From Spongiibacter tropicus DSM 19543 (GTDB lineage Bacteria; Pseudomonadota; Gammaproteobacteria; Pseudomonadales; Spongiibacteraceae): a stretch of DNA of 64,000 nucleotides. Under the pieces are notes generated by a model that ran no database searches, was not told where the DNA came from, and was given only the letters and a program-made list of their open reading frames with translations. The stretch spans positions 1,988,463 to 2,052,462 of the forward strand of contig NZ_ATUS01000001.1 in the NCBI RefSeq assembly GCF_000420325.1, read 5' to 3'. Below are positions 10,119 through 19,124 of the stretch, piece by piece. The position numbers and the translations under genes are program-made. The first letter of the stretch is position 1; every line of letters begins with the position of its first letter.

Positions 10119-11030
10119 ATGAGTAACCTGGGCCGGGTGTGTGAACAGGATGGTGCGGTTCACGATGGCGGTGACCGCATCGAGATGGTTCTCGATGGCA
10201 AGGAGAAAGCACTGGGCGGTTTTTCCGTGCGTCGGGTGCTGCCGAGTGTGCGGCGCAAACTGGTGGGGCCGTGGATCTTCTTCGATCATATGGGGCCGGC
10301 GGATTTCCCCGCCGGGCAGGGGGTCGATGTGCGCCCGCACCCGCATATCGGTATTGCGACGGTGACTTATCTGTTTGAGGGCGAGATGCTGCACCGGGAT
10401 TCACTGGGCAGCGAGCAGCGGATTCGTCCGGGTGATATCAATCTGATGGTTGCGGGCCGGGGTATTGTGCACTCCGAGCGCCAGCGCCCGGAAGTGCTGG
10501 CGGCTCCCCAGCGCATGCACGGACTGCAACTCTGGCTGGCGCTGCCCATTGGGCAGGAAGAGATTGATCCGGCGTTTTATCACTACCCCGATGCTGATAT
10601 CCCCGCTGTTGATGTTGGGGGAGTGGCGGTGCGGGTGATGATGGGCAGCGCCTACGGGGTGACCGCGCCGGTGAAAACCTACGCAGAAACCCTGTACCTG
10701 GAAGCGCGGCTTGAAGCCGGTCAATCATTGGTATTGCCTGAGGCGGAGGAGCGTGCGGTCTACGTGGTGGAAGGGTCACTGACAGTTGGGGATCGTCATC
10801 TGCCCCAGCACAGCATGGCGATTCTCCGGCCCGGCGAGCAGTGTGTGGCGGCGGAGGAAGAGAGTCGGCTGGCATTGATCGGTGGCGAGTCCTTCGAGAA
10901 ACGCTACATCGACTGGAATTTCGTTTCCAGCCGCAAAGAGCGGATTGAGCAGGCCCGCGACGACTGGCGCAACGGGCGCTTTCCCTCTGTACCGGGTGAC
11001 GATGTCGAGTTTATTCCTCTGCCGGAATAG
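10119..11030 (+). CDS. Pirin family protein
   Basis: A 303-residue bicupin. The N-terminal cupin carries the metal-binding motif HPHIGIATVTYLFEG and, after PGDINLMVAGRGIVHSE, the last metal-ligand region, so the iron site looks intact. The C-terminal cupin is about residues 165-280 (EERAVYVVEG, RPGEQC). Bacterial pirins are quercetinases or modulators of enzymes such as pyruvate dehydrogenase, so the role here is open. ATG at 10119 follows GGGGAGAGG. It is convergent with the Kef-type gene, with only 3 bases between the stop codons. Confidence 0.9.
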   Translation: MSNLGRVCEQDGAVHDGGDRIEMVLDGKEKALGGFSVRRVLPSVRRKLVGPWIFFDHMGPADFPAGQGVDVRPHPHIGIATVTYLFEGEMLHRDSLGSEQRIRPGDINLMVAGRGIVHSERQRPEVLAAPQRMHGLQLWLALPIGQEEIDPAFYHYPDADIPAVDVGGVAVRVMMGSAYGVTAPVKTYAETLYLEARLEAGQSLVLPEAEERAVYVVEGSLTVGDRHLPQHSMAILRPGEQCVAAEEESRLALIGGESFEKRYIDWNFVSSRKERIEQARDDWRNGRFPSVPGDDVEFIPLPE

Positions 11031-11033
11031 CCT

Positions 11034-12806
11034 TCAGTCCAGCGACAGGGGTTCAGGCTGCACCGGCCTGATGTGCAGTTTGTCGCTGCCGGCCATGATG
11101 CCTTCGTCCACTTGTTGGCGGAGGCGCTCCAGGTCACGGCGGCGAATGTCGGCGATAATGCGGCTGGCGAGTGCCTCGTCGGCGCCCATGCCGATCAGGG
11201 TTTGGCGGCTGAGCGCCAGTGCCGATTCAAAGCACTCCCGCACGCTGAAGTCGGCGTTCAGGGCTTTCAGCTCGATGGAGTGCAGGCGGTCGTAAGAGCG
11301 TACATAAACCCGCGCCTCCGGGTTCTCCTTTTTCACCAGTTCCACTATTTGACTGTTGCGCTGCGGGTTGTTGGTGGCGATCACCACGGCCTTCACATTG
11401 GCAATGCCCGCCGCCCGTAAAATCTCCCGGCGGCTGCCGTCGCCAAAGTGCACTCTAAAGCCAAAGCGGCGGGCGTCTTCAATGCGGCGACTGTCATTGT
11501 CCAGCGTGACCACTTGCAGGCCGTTGGCAAACAGCGGTTGCGAGACCATCTGCCCGAAGCGGCCAAAGCCGATAATCAGCACGCTGCCGACGGCGTCGGA
11601 GTAATCCTCTTCGGGGTCGCCGCTACGCTGCTGGCGCAGTAACAGCGGCAGCAATTTATCGGTGAGCCCGGCCAGTGCCATGGATACCGAGATGATGCAG
11701 ATCAGCACCGATGACAGCTCGGCGCCCAGCAGCCCGGTTCCTGCGGCGGCGGCAAACAGCACAAAACCGAATTCACCGTGTTGGGACAGCCCCAGCGCGG
11801 TGCGCACCGAGGTATTGTGTTCGCTGCCAAACCATCGCGTGACCGCGTACAGGCCCAGGGCTTTCAGCGCCATCGCCAGCGGCGCGGCGGCGACAATAAT
11901 CAACGCGTTGTCGAGGATGGTCTGAATATCGAGCGACAGACCGACGGCCATAAAGAACAGGCCGAGAAACAGCCCGCGAAAGGGTTCGATATCGGCTTCG
12001 ATCTCGTGGCGGTAAGAGGACTCTGCCAGCATCACACCGGCGAGAAAGCTGCCCATCGCATAAGACATGCCCGCGACATCCATCAGCAGTGCGGCGGCGA
12101 TGACAATGCCCAGGGCGGTTGCCGTCATAATTTCCGGCACGCCAGACTTGGACAGCAGGCTGAACATCGGGCTCAGCAAATACCGTCCGGTCAAAATCAG
12201 CAGCAGAATGGCAAGCAAGGCAATACCAATATTGGCAGCGCTGTCGGCCAGACTGAGCGAGTCGTTGGCGGGGGCCAGCAGCGCTGCCAGCAGCAACAGC
12301 GGTACGATGGCCAAATCCTGAAACAGCAGGATGCTGAAGGCCTTGCGGCCGTGCAGGGTATTGCGCTCGCGACGCTCATCCAGCTGCGTCATCACGATGG
12401 CGGTGGACGACAGCGCCAGGCCCAGGCCGACAATAATGGCGGCGGTGGGCGCAATCCCGCACAGCGCTGCGGCAACCGCGAGCAGTGCGCCGCAGCCCAA
12501 CATTTGTGCGAGACCGAGTCCGAAAATATCGCCGCGCATTTGCCACAGGGTCTGAGGCTTCAGCTCCAGACCAATAACGAAGAGGAACAGCACTACGCCG
12601 AATTCGGAGAAGTGCAGCAGCTCTTCAGGGTGTTCAGAAAAATTGCCCGCATAGGCAAGGTTGACCACAATACCGGCTAACAGATAGCCGAGAATGGTGC
12701 CCAGCCCCAGCTTCTTCATCAGCGGGGTAAACAGGCAGGCCGCTGCAATCAGCGACAGGGTTTGCCAGAAGAGCAGTTCGAGGTGGCTAGGTTGGTAGTC
12801 GATCAC
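11034..12806 (-). CDS. Kef-type monovalent cation:proton antiporter (CPA2 family) with TrkA-N domain
   Basis: A 590-residue protein. The membrane part is about residues 10-385, with roughly twelve segments (LGLGTILGYLLAGIVV near the start). A cytosolic RCK/TrkA-N domain follows from about residue 410, with the NAD-binding motif VLIIGFGRFGQ and acidic residue at the end of the next strand (VVTLDNDS). Such proteins export K+ or Na+ in exchange for protons and are gated by nucleotides or glutathione adducts. No ancillary KefF/KefG subunit gene is beside it. The gene is divergent from the quinone-reductase-like gene, with 94 bases between. Confidence 0.9.
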   Translation of the reverse strand: MIDYQPSHLELLFWQTLSLIAAACLFTPLMKKLGLGTILGYLLAGIVVNLAYAGNFSEHPEELLHFSEFGVVLFLFVIGLELKPQTLWQMRGDIFGLGLAQMLGCGALLAVAAALCGIAPTAAIIVGLGLALSSTAIVMTQLDERRERNTLHGRKAFSILLFQDLAIVPLLLLAALLAPANDSLSLADSAANIGIALLAILLLILTGRYLLSPMFSLLSKSGVPEIMTATALGIVIAAALLMDVAGMSYAMGSFLAGVMLAESSYRHEIEADIEPFRGLFLGLFFMAVGLSLDIQTILDNALIIVAAAPLAMALKALGLYAVTRWFGSEHNTSVRTALGLSQHGEFGFVLFAAAAGTGLLGAELSSVLICIISVSMALAGLTDKLLPLLLRQQRSGDPEEDYSDAVGSVLIIGFGRFGQMVSQPLFANGLQVVTLDNDSRRIEDARRFGFRVHFGDGSRREILRAAGIANVKAVVIATNNPQRNSQIVELVKKENPEARVYVRSYDRLHSIELKALNADFSVRECFESALALSRQTLIGMGADEALASRIIADIRRRDLERLRQQVDEGIMAGSDKLHIRPVQPEPLSLD

Positions 12807-12900
12807 GGGCGCGTCCTGAATGTAGGGTGGTGGGCTGGTGGGGGAAACGCAAAGTAAACAGGGTAGAAGTGTAGCCCGAGTACTGCCTCAGGGAGGCCGA

Positions 12901-13854
12901 ATGAAAGCCGCAATTGTAGAAAAATTTGGTGAACTGCCGCACTACGGCGAGTTTGATGTGCCTCAGCCGGGTGATGGCCAGCAACGGGTATGGGTGAAAG
13001 CGGCGGCGCTGTCGCAACTGGTGCGCGCCCAGGCGGCGGGTCGTCACTACAGCAGTGCACAGCCGCCACTGGTGCCGGGGGCGGATGGTGTGGGTGTGCT
13101 GGAAAATGGCCAGCGGGTGTACTTCGCCTTTCCAGCGCCGCCGTTTGGCAGTATGGCAGAACAGGTGGTGGTGGACAGCGGCAATATCGTGGCCTTGCCG
13201 GACCACCTCGATGACATCACCGCAGCGGCGATGGCGAATCCCGCCATGTCTTCCTGGGCGGCGCTGGTGGAACGGCTGAATTTTCAGCCCGGACAGCGGG
13301 TATTGGTCAACGGTGCCAATGGTGCGTCGGGAAGGCTGGCGGTTCAGATTGCCCGCCATCTCGGCGCCGAACACATTGTGGCAACCGCGCGCTCACGCTC
13401 GGCGGAATCCGAACTGAAAGCGCTGGGCGCCGATGCCTTCATCAGCTTGGAACACCCCCACGACGAATTAACAGCCGCGTTCCAAGCGGTGCTCGCCGAA
13501 GGTATGGATGCCGTACTGGACTACGTTTGGGGGCCATCGATGGAAGCGCTGCTGGCGGCACTGCCGAAAGCCCGTGGGCGCGCGGCAGCGCCGCCGGTGC
13601 GAATCGTGAATATGGGCTCTCTGGCGGGGGAGCAGATTAGCCTCAAGGCGTCGATGCTGCGCAGTGCAGACCTGAAGATGATGGGCAGTGGCCTCGGCAG
13701 TGTTTCCCAAGCGGGTCTGCTGCGCAGTATCGCGGCCGCCTTTGCCGCCGCAGAAACGGCTGGACTGAAGATTGCAACCCAGGTTTTGCCTCTGGCTGAG
13801 GTTGCGCAAGCCTGGCGGATAACCGGACCCGAACGCGTGGTGCTGCGACCCTGA
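12901..13854 (+). CDS. Zinc-independent quinone oxidoreductase-like MDR protein
   Basis: A 317-residue medium-chain dehydrogenase/reductase. The N-terminus is a GroES-like domain (MKAAIVEKFGELPHY, VPGADGVGVLENG). The nucleotide-binding domain carries GQRVLVNGANGASGRLAVQIARHLGA. The catalytic zinc ligands of alcohol dehydrogenases are not evident, which fits NADPH:quinone reductase-like enzymes. The start at 12901 is chosen because AGGGAGG precedes it and the protein begins at the family's usual MKAA; an earlier frame-open ATG at 12838 is not supported. Substrate unknown. Confidence 0.85.
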   Translation: MKAAIVEKFGELPHYGEFDVPQPGDGQQRVWVKAAALSQLVRAQAAGRHYSSAQPPLVPGADGVGVLENGQRVYFAFPAPPFGSMAEQVVVDSGNIVALPDHLDDITAAAMANPAMSSWAALVERLNFQPGQRVLVNGANGASGRLAVQIARHLGAEHIVATARSRSAESELKALGADAFISLEHPHDELTAAFQAVLAEGMDAVLDYVWGPSMEALLAALPKARGRAAAPPVRIVNMGSLAGEQISLKASMLRSADLKMMGSGLGSVSQAGLLRSIAAAFAAAETAGLKIATQVLPLAEVAQAWRITGPERVVLRP

Positions 13855-13940
13855 CAGCGGCAGCGTATCCCCAATATAGGGGTTTCTTGGTGTTATAGCG
13901 CTGCTATGATGATTTTTTACCCTCCATAAAGGACCCTGCC

Positions 13941-16544
13941 ATGACCCGCCTTGAGGACAAGCTACTTAAGGGACTGACCCTCCTGGCTTTCGCTCTCATT
14001 TCGGCCTGTGCCAGTTTCTCGCCGTATACCACCGCCGCTAATCAGGGCGATCTCAGTTTTATCGACAGCTATCTAGCCGAGGGTGGTGAGGTGGATCAGC
14101 GCGACGGCTTTGGCAATACCGCGCTGTATCAGGCGGCCAAGACCGGGCAGCTTGCCGTGCTTGAGCGCTTATTGGAGGCGGGTGCCGATCCGGGGCTGAC
14201 GGTCGGTGAGCAGGGGGATACGGCATTATTGGCCGCGGCGGCTTCCACGGTGGATGGTGACAAGATGGTTGCCGCCCTGCTGCATGCGGGTGCGAATGCC
14301 GAACAGAGCGACATTTCCGGGGTCACGCCGCTGTGGTCAGCGGTGGAGGCGAACAACCTCGATGCTGCTCGCCTGTTGATCGATGCCGGTGCGAACCCCA
14401 ATGAGATGGTGCACGGCTATACCCCGCTGATGCTGGCGGCGCATAACAAGTACAGCGATATGGTGAAATTGCTGCTGGTGCGCGGAGCGGATGTAGATGT
14501 GCTGAGCGATGGCGTAGAGGTGGGCTACAACGCGCTGTACTTTGCGGTTGAGCTGCGTCACTGGGAACAGAAAAGTGGCTGGCAAAGTGCCACGCCGCTG
14601 GGTCGTGTCAGCAAATACTATGATGGCAGCAATGGCGCAAATGCCATTTTCCTGCTCGACCAACAGCAGAAGGTGGTGGATATACTGCTGGCGGCGGGCT
14701 CTGACCCCGACGCGACTCGGGGGGAGTGGACGGCACTGACCCGTGCGGCGCGGCAGGGCGCTGATGCCTCGGTGGTTGAGGCGCTGCTGTTGGCCGGGGC
14801 CAATCCGAATTTGAAGTCGCGGGAAGATTATTCGCCGCTGTATCTGGCAGCGGGCTGGAATCGCGCGGCGCAGGTCGATGTCTTGCTGGCCTTGGGCGCG
14901 GATGTGGATCTGGGCAATGACAACGACAATGAGACGGCGATTTACAATGCGGCGAACAACGGCCACCTGGAGCCGGTAAAAAGTCTGCTGGCGGCAGGTG
15001 CCGATGTGAATATCGCTGATGGCAAGGGCTTCACCGCGTTGTACCTTGCCAGCTATGACGGCTATACCGAGGTGGTGCAGTACCTGATTGCGGCGGGTGC
15101 CAACATGGATACCCGCAGTGGCAAAGGGGGCTGGAGCCCGCTGCATACGGCGGCGGATAAGGGCAAAGAGGGTGTGGTCCGAGAGCTGATAGCCGCCGGT
15201 GCTGATGTCAATTTCCGCAGCAGCGGGGATTACTCCGCCATGTATTACGCCGCAAAATCCGGCAAGAAGGCCGCTGAAGATATCATTAAAATGCTGGCGG
15301 TGGCCGGTGGCGATGTGAACGCGCGCTGCAACGGCTACTATCCCCTGCACATGGCGGCCGATAACGGTTACTACGACGTTGTTAAAACACTGCTGCAATA
15401 CGGTGCCAATCCCAATCTGCGTGACAAGGACGACGATTCGGCGCTGGATATCGCCATGCGTCACGGCTACCAAAAAACCACCAACTACATACAGCAGTAC
15501 GGCGGGCAGACCAATTCCTACAGCAAGTCCTCCGGCGGCGGCGACATGTTCGGCAAGATTTTCGCTACCGTTGCTATTGGGGCTATCGCGGGCAGTGCCG
15601 ATATTCCAATAGAAAACTCTCTCGATATTATGGGCGCCGCCGTGGGAGATATCTGGGTGGACGATGGTCAGGGCAGTCGGCTGGCGACCATGCAGCAGCA
15701 AATGGCGCAGGGCACTTATCAAATCAAAGATCCGGCGCTGCGCAGTCTGGCGGAAACCCGCATGCAGTTAGAAAAACAAAACCGCGACATTCAGCAGCAG
15801 GTCGCGGCCTATAACGCCGAGCAGAAGCGCCGTCAGGAAGAGCACCGACTGGCGATGGCGCAGCGACAGGCGGAATATGCCGAGCAGAAAGCGGCCTACG
15901 AACAGCGCCAGCGCGAAGCCGCTATTGCCCGGCAGGAAGCGGCTCGCGCTGCGGAGCAGGCCCGGCGCGACGCGGAAATTGAGCGCCAGAAACAGCGTGC
16001 CGAGGAGCAGGCGCGCCGTCAGCAGGAAGCCGATGACGCCCGGGAGCGGGAGCTGGCAAGACGTGCCGCCGAAGCCGCAAAACCCAAGCCCCTCAGTGGC
16101 AGTATTCGCAGCGGCCGAATGAATGAGGGTGAAGGCGCGGATTGCGACTGCGAAGGCACGCTGACCATGCAGAGCTTCAGTGTGGGTAGCTGCCAGGTGT
16201 CCTCGCTGGTTGTGGCCTATGAGGTCAGCCATTTCTTCGGTGAGCCCACCGTTAACGGGAAGTATAAATGGCAGACCAGTGGCGCCGATGATGATTGTCT
16301 GCCCAGCGACTTTAATCTCTGGCTGAAAATCCAGAACGGCGATGCCTACGGCTACATCGAAATCGATCCGGCCATTCCGCGTGCGGGTGCGGTGTCCTAT
16401 TCGGGGACATCGGGCAGCCCCAACTGGGACAGCTTTATCTGCGGCTATCAAGGGGGTAAAGCGACAGCCTGTTTCGATGCAGCCAGCGCGAAAACGCTCT
16501 ATAAACACGGGCGCATTGTCGGCGTGGAGGCATCACACCAGTGA
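13941..16544 (+). CDS. Ankyrin-repeat lipoprotein with long coiled coil and Cys-containing C-terminal domain
   Basis: An 867-residue protein of unusual make-up. A signal peptide with lipobox ISAC (residues 20-23) predicts a lipid anchor. From about residue 30 to 520 there are a dozen or so ankyrin repeats with recurring LLxAGAxP/VN and TALxxA motifs. A Gly/Ser-rich linker and short hydrophobic stretch (about 530-555) lead to a highly charged coiled coil (about 605-716, rich in Q, E, R and A). The last 150 residues are a separate domain with six cysteines (DCDCEGTL, SCQV, DDCLPS, FICGY, ACFDA) that I do not recognise. It probably acts in the periplasm or on the outer membrane as a protein-binding scaffold. 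The next gene overlaps its end by 4 bases. Confidence 0.85.
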   Translation: MTRLEDKLLKGLTLLAFALISACASFSPYTTAANQGDLSFIDSYLAEGGEVDQRDGFGNTALYQAAKTGQLAVLERLLEAGADPGLTVGEQGDTALLAAAASTVDGDKMVAALLHAGANAEQSDISGVTPLWSAVEANNLDAARLLIDAGANPNEMVHGYTPLMLAAHNKYSDMVKLLLVRGADVDVLSDGVEVGYNALYFAVELRHWEQKSGWQSATPLGRVSKYYDGSNGANAIFLLDQQQKVVDILLAAGSDPDATRGEWTALTRAARQGADASVVEALLLAGANPNLKSREDYSPLYLAAGWNRAAQVDVLLALGADVDLGNDNDNETAIYNAANNGHLEPVKSLLAAGADVNIADGKGFTALYLASYDGYTEVVQYLIAAGANMDTRSGKGGWSPLHTAADKGKEGVVRELIAAGADVNFRSSGDYSAMYYAAKSGKKAAEDIIKMLAVAGGDVNARCNGYYPLHMAADNGYYDVVKTLLQYGANPNLRDKDDDSALDIAMRHGYQKTTNYIQQYGGQTNSYSKSSGGGDMFGKIFATVAIGAIAGSADIPIENSLDIMGAAVGDIWVDDGQGSRLATMQQQMAQGTYQIKDPALRSLAETRMQLEKQNRDIQQQVAAYNAEQKRRQEEHRLAMAQRQAEYAEQKAAYEQRQREAAIARQEAARAAEQARRDAEIERQKQRAEEQARRQQEADDARERELARRAAEAAKPKPLSGSIRSGRMNEGEGADCDCEGTLTMQSFSVGSCQVSSLVVAYEVSHFFGEPTVNGKYKWQTSGADDDCLPSDFNLWLKIQNGDAYGYIEIDPAIPRAGAVSYSGTSGSPNWDSFICGYQGGKATACFDAASAKTLYKHGRIVGVEASHQ

Positions 16545-17005
16545 GTGGCGATCCGATACCGTATGCACCGAGGCGCTGCCGGTTTCTGGATATCTGGGAG
16601 CTCGGCGACTGGCAGCTAAAGGTCTATGGCATTGTCTATGACGACGCGCCACTGTCCCCCGATCTGGTAGCGGCGGCCCGGCAGTTGGCTGAGGAGCGGC
16701 TGGCCCTGTCCGCCGAGCAGACGGGCCACTACAAGGTGGGATTTGTGGGTGTTCATCAGGGAAAAACATCCCACTTTGTTTTCGTAGACTGGTGGGCGGA
16801 CAGCAACGAACTGCATCACCATGTGTATGTTGCGCCCCTCGATGCGCCGACGGCGTTCAGCTACACCAGCCCATCAGGCTTGATTGCCTGTGTGTGGGAT
16901 TTGGAGTTGATGGCGTTTGAGCGAAAGGCCTGGGTGCACACCGCGATGTCACCGCAGGGCGATATCGCCGCGTATCTCAATCGTCACTTTAACGGTGATC
17001 TGTGA
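16541..17005 (+). CDS. Conserved hypothetical protein, translationally coupled to the ankyrin lipoprotein
   Basis: A 154-residue soluble protein starting at a GTG that overlaps the preceding stop codon. It has no signal peptide. Distinctive segments are DWQLKVYGIVYDD, HFVFVDWWADSNELHHHVYVAP and GLIACVWDLELMAFERKAWV. I have an impression of similar hypothetical proteins, sometimes loosely labelled isochorismatase, but none of that enzyme's motifs is present. The coupling suggests a shared function with the ankyrin protein, yet one is predicted exported and the other cytosolic. Function unknown. Confidence 0.75.
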   Translation: MSGDPIPYAPRRCRFLDIWELGDWQLKVYGIVYDDAPLSPDLVAAARQLAEERLALSAEQTGHYKVGFVGVHQGKTSHFVFVDWWADSNELHHHVYVAPLDAPTAFSYTSPSGLIACVWDLELMAFERKAWVHTAMSPQGDIAAYLNRHFNGDL

Positions 17006-17009
17006 GGCG

Positions 17010-17036
17010 GTGTTTTGTAGGGCAGTGTTTTGTAGG
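17010..17036. repeat. Short tandem direct repeat
   Basis: GTGTTTTGTAGG occurs at 17010-17021 and again at 17025-17036 (15-base period), between two converging genes. It is probably a slippage duplication with no known role. Confidence 0.6.
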
Positions 17037-17043
17037 ACAGGGC

Positions 17044-17565
17044 TCAGTGGTCATCCGCTGAGGCCGAAAACTCTTCATCCATACGCATAAACATATAGAC
17101 GCCCATCCGGTTTTCCTCGTCTGAGAAATTGTCGGTAATGCGTCGAATCACCTCACAGGCGCTGGCGATCATGGTTTTGCAGTGCTGTTTACCCGCAGGG
17201 GTCATGGTGACCAGTTTTTCGCGACCGGAGTTCGGGTCTTCGGTCAGCTCGATATAGTGCAGGGGCTCTTTCGCGAGTGCGCGCAGGGCCTTGGAGACAC
17301 TGCTGCTGGTAATGTCGTACCAGTTGGTCATCAGCCGCACAATGTCCTTGCGGCTGATCGACGTTTCACCACTGCGCTGCATCTCTGAGCGCAGTATCCA
17401 CATGATGACGGTCTGGTGGCGATCCAGTTGCCCGCAGCTCATCAATCCGGCTTCTATCTTCATGCCAATAGAGAAGTGGATGGGATAGAAATAATCCAAA
17501 AACATCTCTGGAGCATTGGCGCTGGTGGCCGGTACATCCTCGAATTTTTGCCATTCCTTGTCCAA
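17044..17565 (-). CDS. MarR-family winged-helix transcriptional regulator
   Basis: A protein of 173 residues from the TTG start I chose. The reading frame stays open to 17799, but I reject the extension. The region upstream of 17565 is AT-rich, carries a divergent promoter and palindrome, and codes a poorly folded-looking tail. GGAG lies 6 bases before the TTG, and the resulting start MDKEWQKFEDVP resembles the N-terminus of the family. The winged helix covers about residues 40-125 (SISRKDIVRLMTNWYDITSSSVSKALRALA, then a wing with EDPNSGREKLVTMTPAG). It is divergent from the aldehyde dehydrogenase-P450 operon and is its likely repressor. Effector unknown. Confidence 0.8.
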   Translation of the reverse strand: MDKEWQKFEDVPATSANAPEMFLDYFYPIHFSIGMKIEAGLMSCGQLDRHQTVIMWILRSEMQRSGETSISRKDIVRLMTNWYDITSSSVSKALRALAKEPLHYIELTEDPNSGREKLVTMTPAGKQHCKTMIASACEVIRRITDNFSDEENRMGVYMFMRMDEEFSASADDH

Positions 17566-17662
17566 TTTTATCTCCAACGCACTGATTTTAAGCGCATTTT
17601 TAACCTGGAAACTGTTTTTGTCAAGAATAATGTCTTTGTAACGACTGTTGTGTTTTATTAAT

Positions 17663-17700
17663 AGTGTCGAGTTGACACTGTTTCTAAAAGAAAATAATAT
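17663..17700 (+). promoter_or_regulatory. Consensus sigma-70 promoter overlapped by a palindromic operator
   Basis: The -35 TTGACA (17672-17677) and -10 TAATAT (17695-17700) are separated by exactly 17 bases, a near-perfect promoter pointing at the aldehyde dehydrogenase-P450 operon, whose start is 35 bases further on. An inverted repeat AGTGTC (17663-17668) / GACACT (17674-17679) with a 5-base spacer covers the -35 box, so a bound dimer would block RNA polymerase. A weaker TTGACA on the reverse strand (17619-17624) with TAAAAA 16 bases on could serve the regulator gene. Confidence 0.75.
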
Positions 17701-17735
17701 CGCCTCAACAATAACAAACAGAGACGGTATTTCTG

Positions 17736-19124
17736 GTGGATGCTTCATCGCTTCATGCTGCGTATACAGGCCTGAAAAAGGGCGTGGCCAAAACGCCATA
17801 CCCGACGGCGGCCCTGCGTCGTGACCGGCTGCGGCGGCTCAAACAATTGCTGGTGGAAAACGAGCAGGCGTTCTGTGATGCCCTGTCGGCAGACTTCGGT
17901 TATCGCTCGGCGGATCAGTCCCGCTTCGCGGATATCACCACTACGATCAAATCGGCGAATCATGCGCTGGATAATCTCGGCTTCTGGATGCAGCCCCAAC
18001 GCCGCGTGGCGGACCTCAGCCTGCGCCTCGGCGGCGCTCGATGCCGCGTGCACTATCAGCCCAAGGGTGTGATCGGCATTGTCAGTCCCTGGAATTTTCC
18101 GGTGAATCTGGCGCTGTCGCCCTTGGTAAGTGCGCTGGCGGCAGGCAATACGGCCTATATCAAACCCTCAGAGCTGGCTCCGCGCTGTGCAGAAGTATTG
18201 GCTGAAGGCGTTCGCCAGCACTTTTCGCCCGACGAGGTGAACGTGGCCTGCGGCGATGCCGACGTGGCCCGCGCGTTTGTGAGCCTGCCTTTCGATCACC
18301 TGATTTATACCGGCGGCGAACGCATCGCCAAATCGATCATGCGCGATGCCGCCGACAAACTGACGCCGCTGACGCTGGAGTTGGGTGGCAAGTCGCCGGT
18401 TGTCGTGGGTCGAGGCAGCAATTTGCCGCGACTCGCCCAGCGCCTGATGTTCGGCAAGTTCTTCAACGCTGGTCAGGTGTGTATTGCACCGGACTATCTG
18501 ATGATTCAGCCGGAGCAACTGCCCGTCTTGCTGGATGCCCTGCGGCAGGCGCTGGCAGAGATGGATCGCGCAGCCGGTGCCGACGCCGTGCAGGTAATCA
18601 GCGATGCGCACCGGGCGCGCCTCAAGCAGCTTTGCGACGACGCCGAGCAATACGGTGCGACGCTGCACCGCCTGAAACTGGACGGCTCGCCTTACGAGCT
18701 CACCGTGGTGGTCGATCCGGGTGAAGATGCCTTGATCCAGCGCGAAGAAATCTTCGGGCCGGTGTTGCTGGTCAACACCCACGCCGACTTCGCCGAGATG
18801 CTCGATGAGCTGCAACACCGCGACTCACCGCTGGTGTCTTACTACTTTGGCAGTGCCGACCAGGAATTTGCCCAGCTACGCCAGCACAGCCGCTCCGGCG
18901 CGCTGGTGAAAAACGATGTGGTGTTTCAGTACGCCAACGACGACCTGCCCTTTGGCGGTATTGGCAGCTCCGGCATGGGGCGCTATCGGGGCATTGATGG
19001 TTTCCGCGAATTTTCCCACGCCCGTGCCGAGTTCCACGCACCGCGTATCGACCTGGCTGCAATGGTGACGCCACCGTTTTCCAGCCTGTTCTCAACTGTT
19101 AACAAAATGATGAGGTGGCTATGA
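17736..19124 (+). CDS. Aldehyde dehydrogenase (coniferyl-aldehyde dehydrogenase-like subfamily)
   Basis: NAD(P)-dependent oxidation of an aldehyde to the acid. Of 462 residues, the key parts are GVIGIVSPWNFPVNLALSPL (cofactor-binding strand), ELGGKSPVVV with the general-base glutamate, and FNAGQVCIAPDY with the catalytic cysteine. The C-terminal PFGGIGSSGMGRYRG is normal. The short form without an N-terminal extension fits class 3/coniferyl-type enzymes acting on long-chain or aromatic aldehydes. The start is GTG with GAGACGG upstream. It is the first gene of the operon behind the promoter at 17672-17700 and overlaps the P450 by ATGA. Confidence 0.93.
   Translation: MDASSLHAAYTGLKKGVAKTPYPTAALRRDRLRRLKQLLVENEQAFCDALSADFGYRSADQSRFADITTTIKSANHALDNLGFWMQPQRRVADLSLRLGGARCRVHYQPKGVIGIVSPWNFPVNLALSPLVSALAAGNTAYIKPSELAPRCAEVLAEGVRQHFSPDEVNVACGDADVARAFVSLPFDHLIYTGGERIAKSIMRDAADKLTPLTLELGGKSPVVVGRGSNLPRLAQRLMFGKFFNAGQVCIAPDYLMIQPEQLPVLLDALRQALAEMDRAAGADAVQVISDAHRARLKQLCDDAEQYGATLHRLKLDGSPYELTVVVDPGEDALIQREEIFGPVLLVNTHADFAEMLDELQHRDSPLVSYYFGSADQEFAQLRQHSRSGALVKNDVVFQYANDDLPFGGIGSSGMGRYRGIDGFREFSHARAEFHAPRIDLAAMVTPPFSSLFSTVNKMMRWL

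Noticed and set aside
11778-12680. 300-codon forward frame opposite the Kef antiporter
   Set aside because: Gln/Gly/His-rich shadow translation, no start signals, and the reverse gene has complete CPA2 and TrkA-N motifs.
14337-15722. 461-codon reverse open frame under the ankyrin protein
   Set aside because: Shadow of the repetitive ankyrin coding sequence; the apparent repeats mirror the sense repeats.
17010-17036. Short tandem repeat as an attachment site or CRISPR seed
   Set aside because: Only two 12-base copies, no integrase or cas gene, and no other copies noticed nearby.
17566-17799. N-terminal extension of the MarR regulator
   Set aside because: It crosses a consensus divergent promoter and palindrome and overlaps the aldehyde dehydrogenase start.
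19115-19120. GTG start for the P450 six bases upstream
   Set aside because: It lies inside the Shine-Dalgarno-like GAGGTGG that serves the ATG at 19121.
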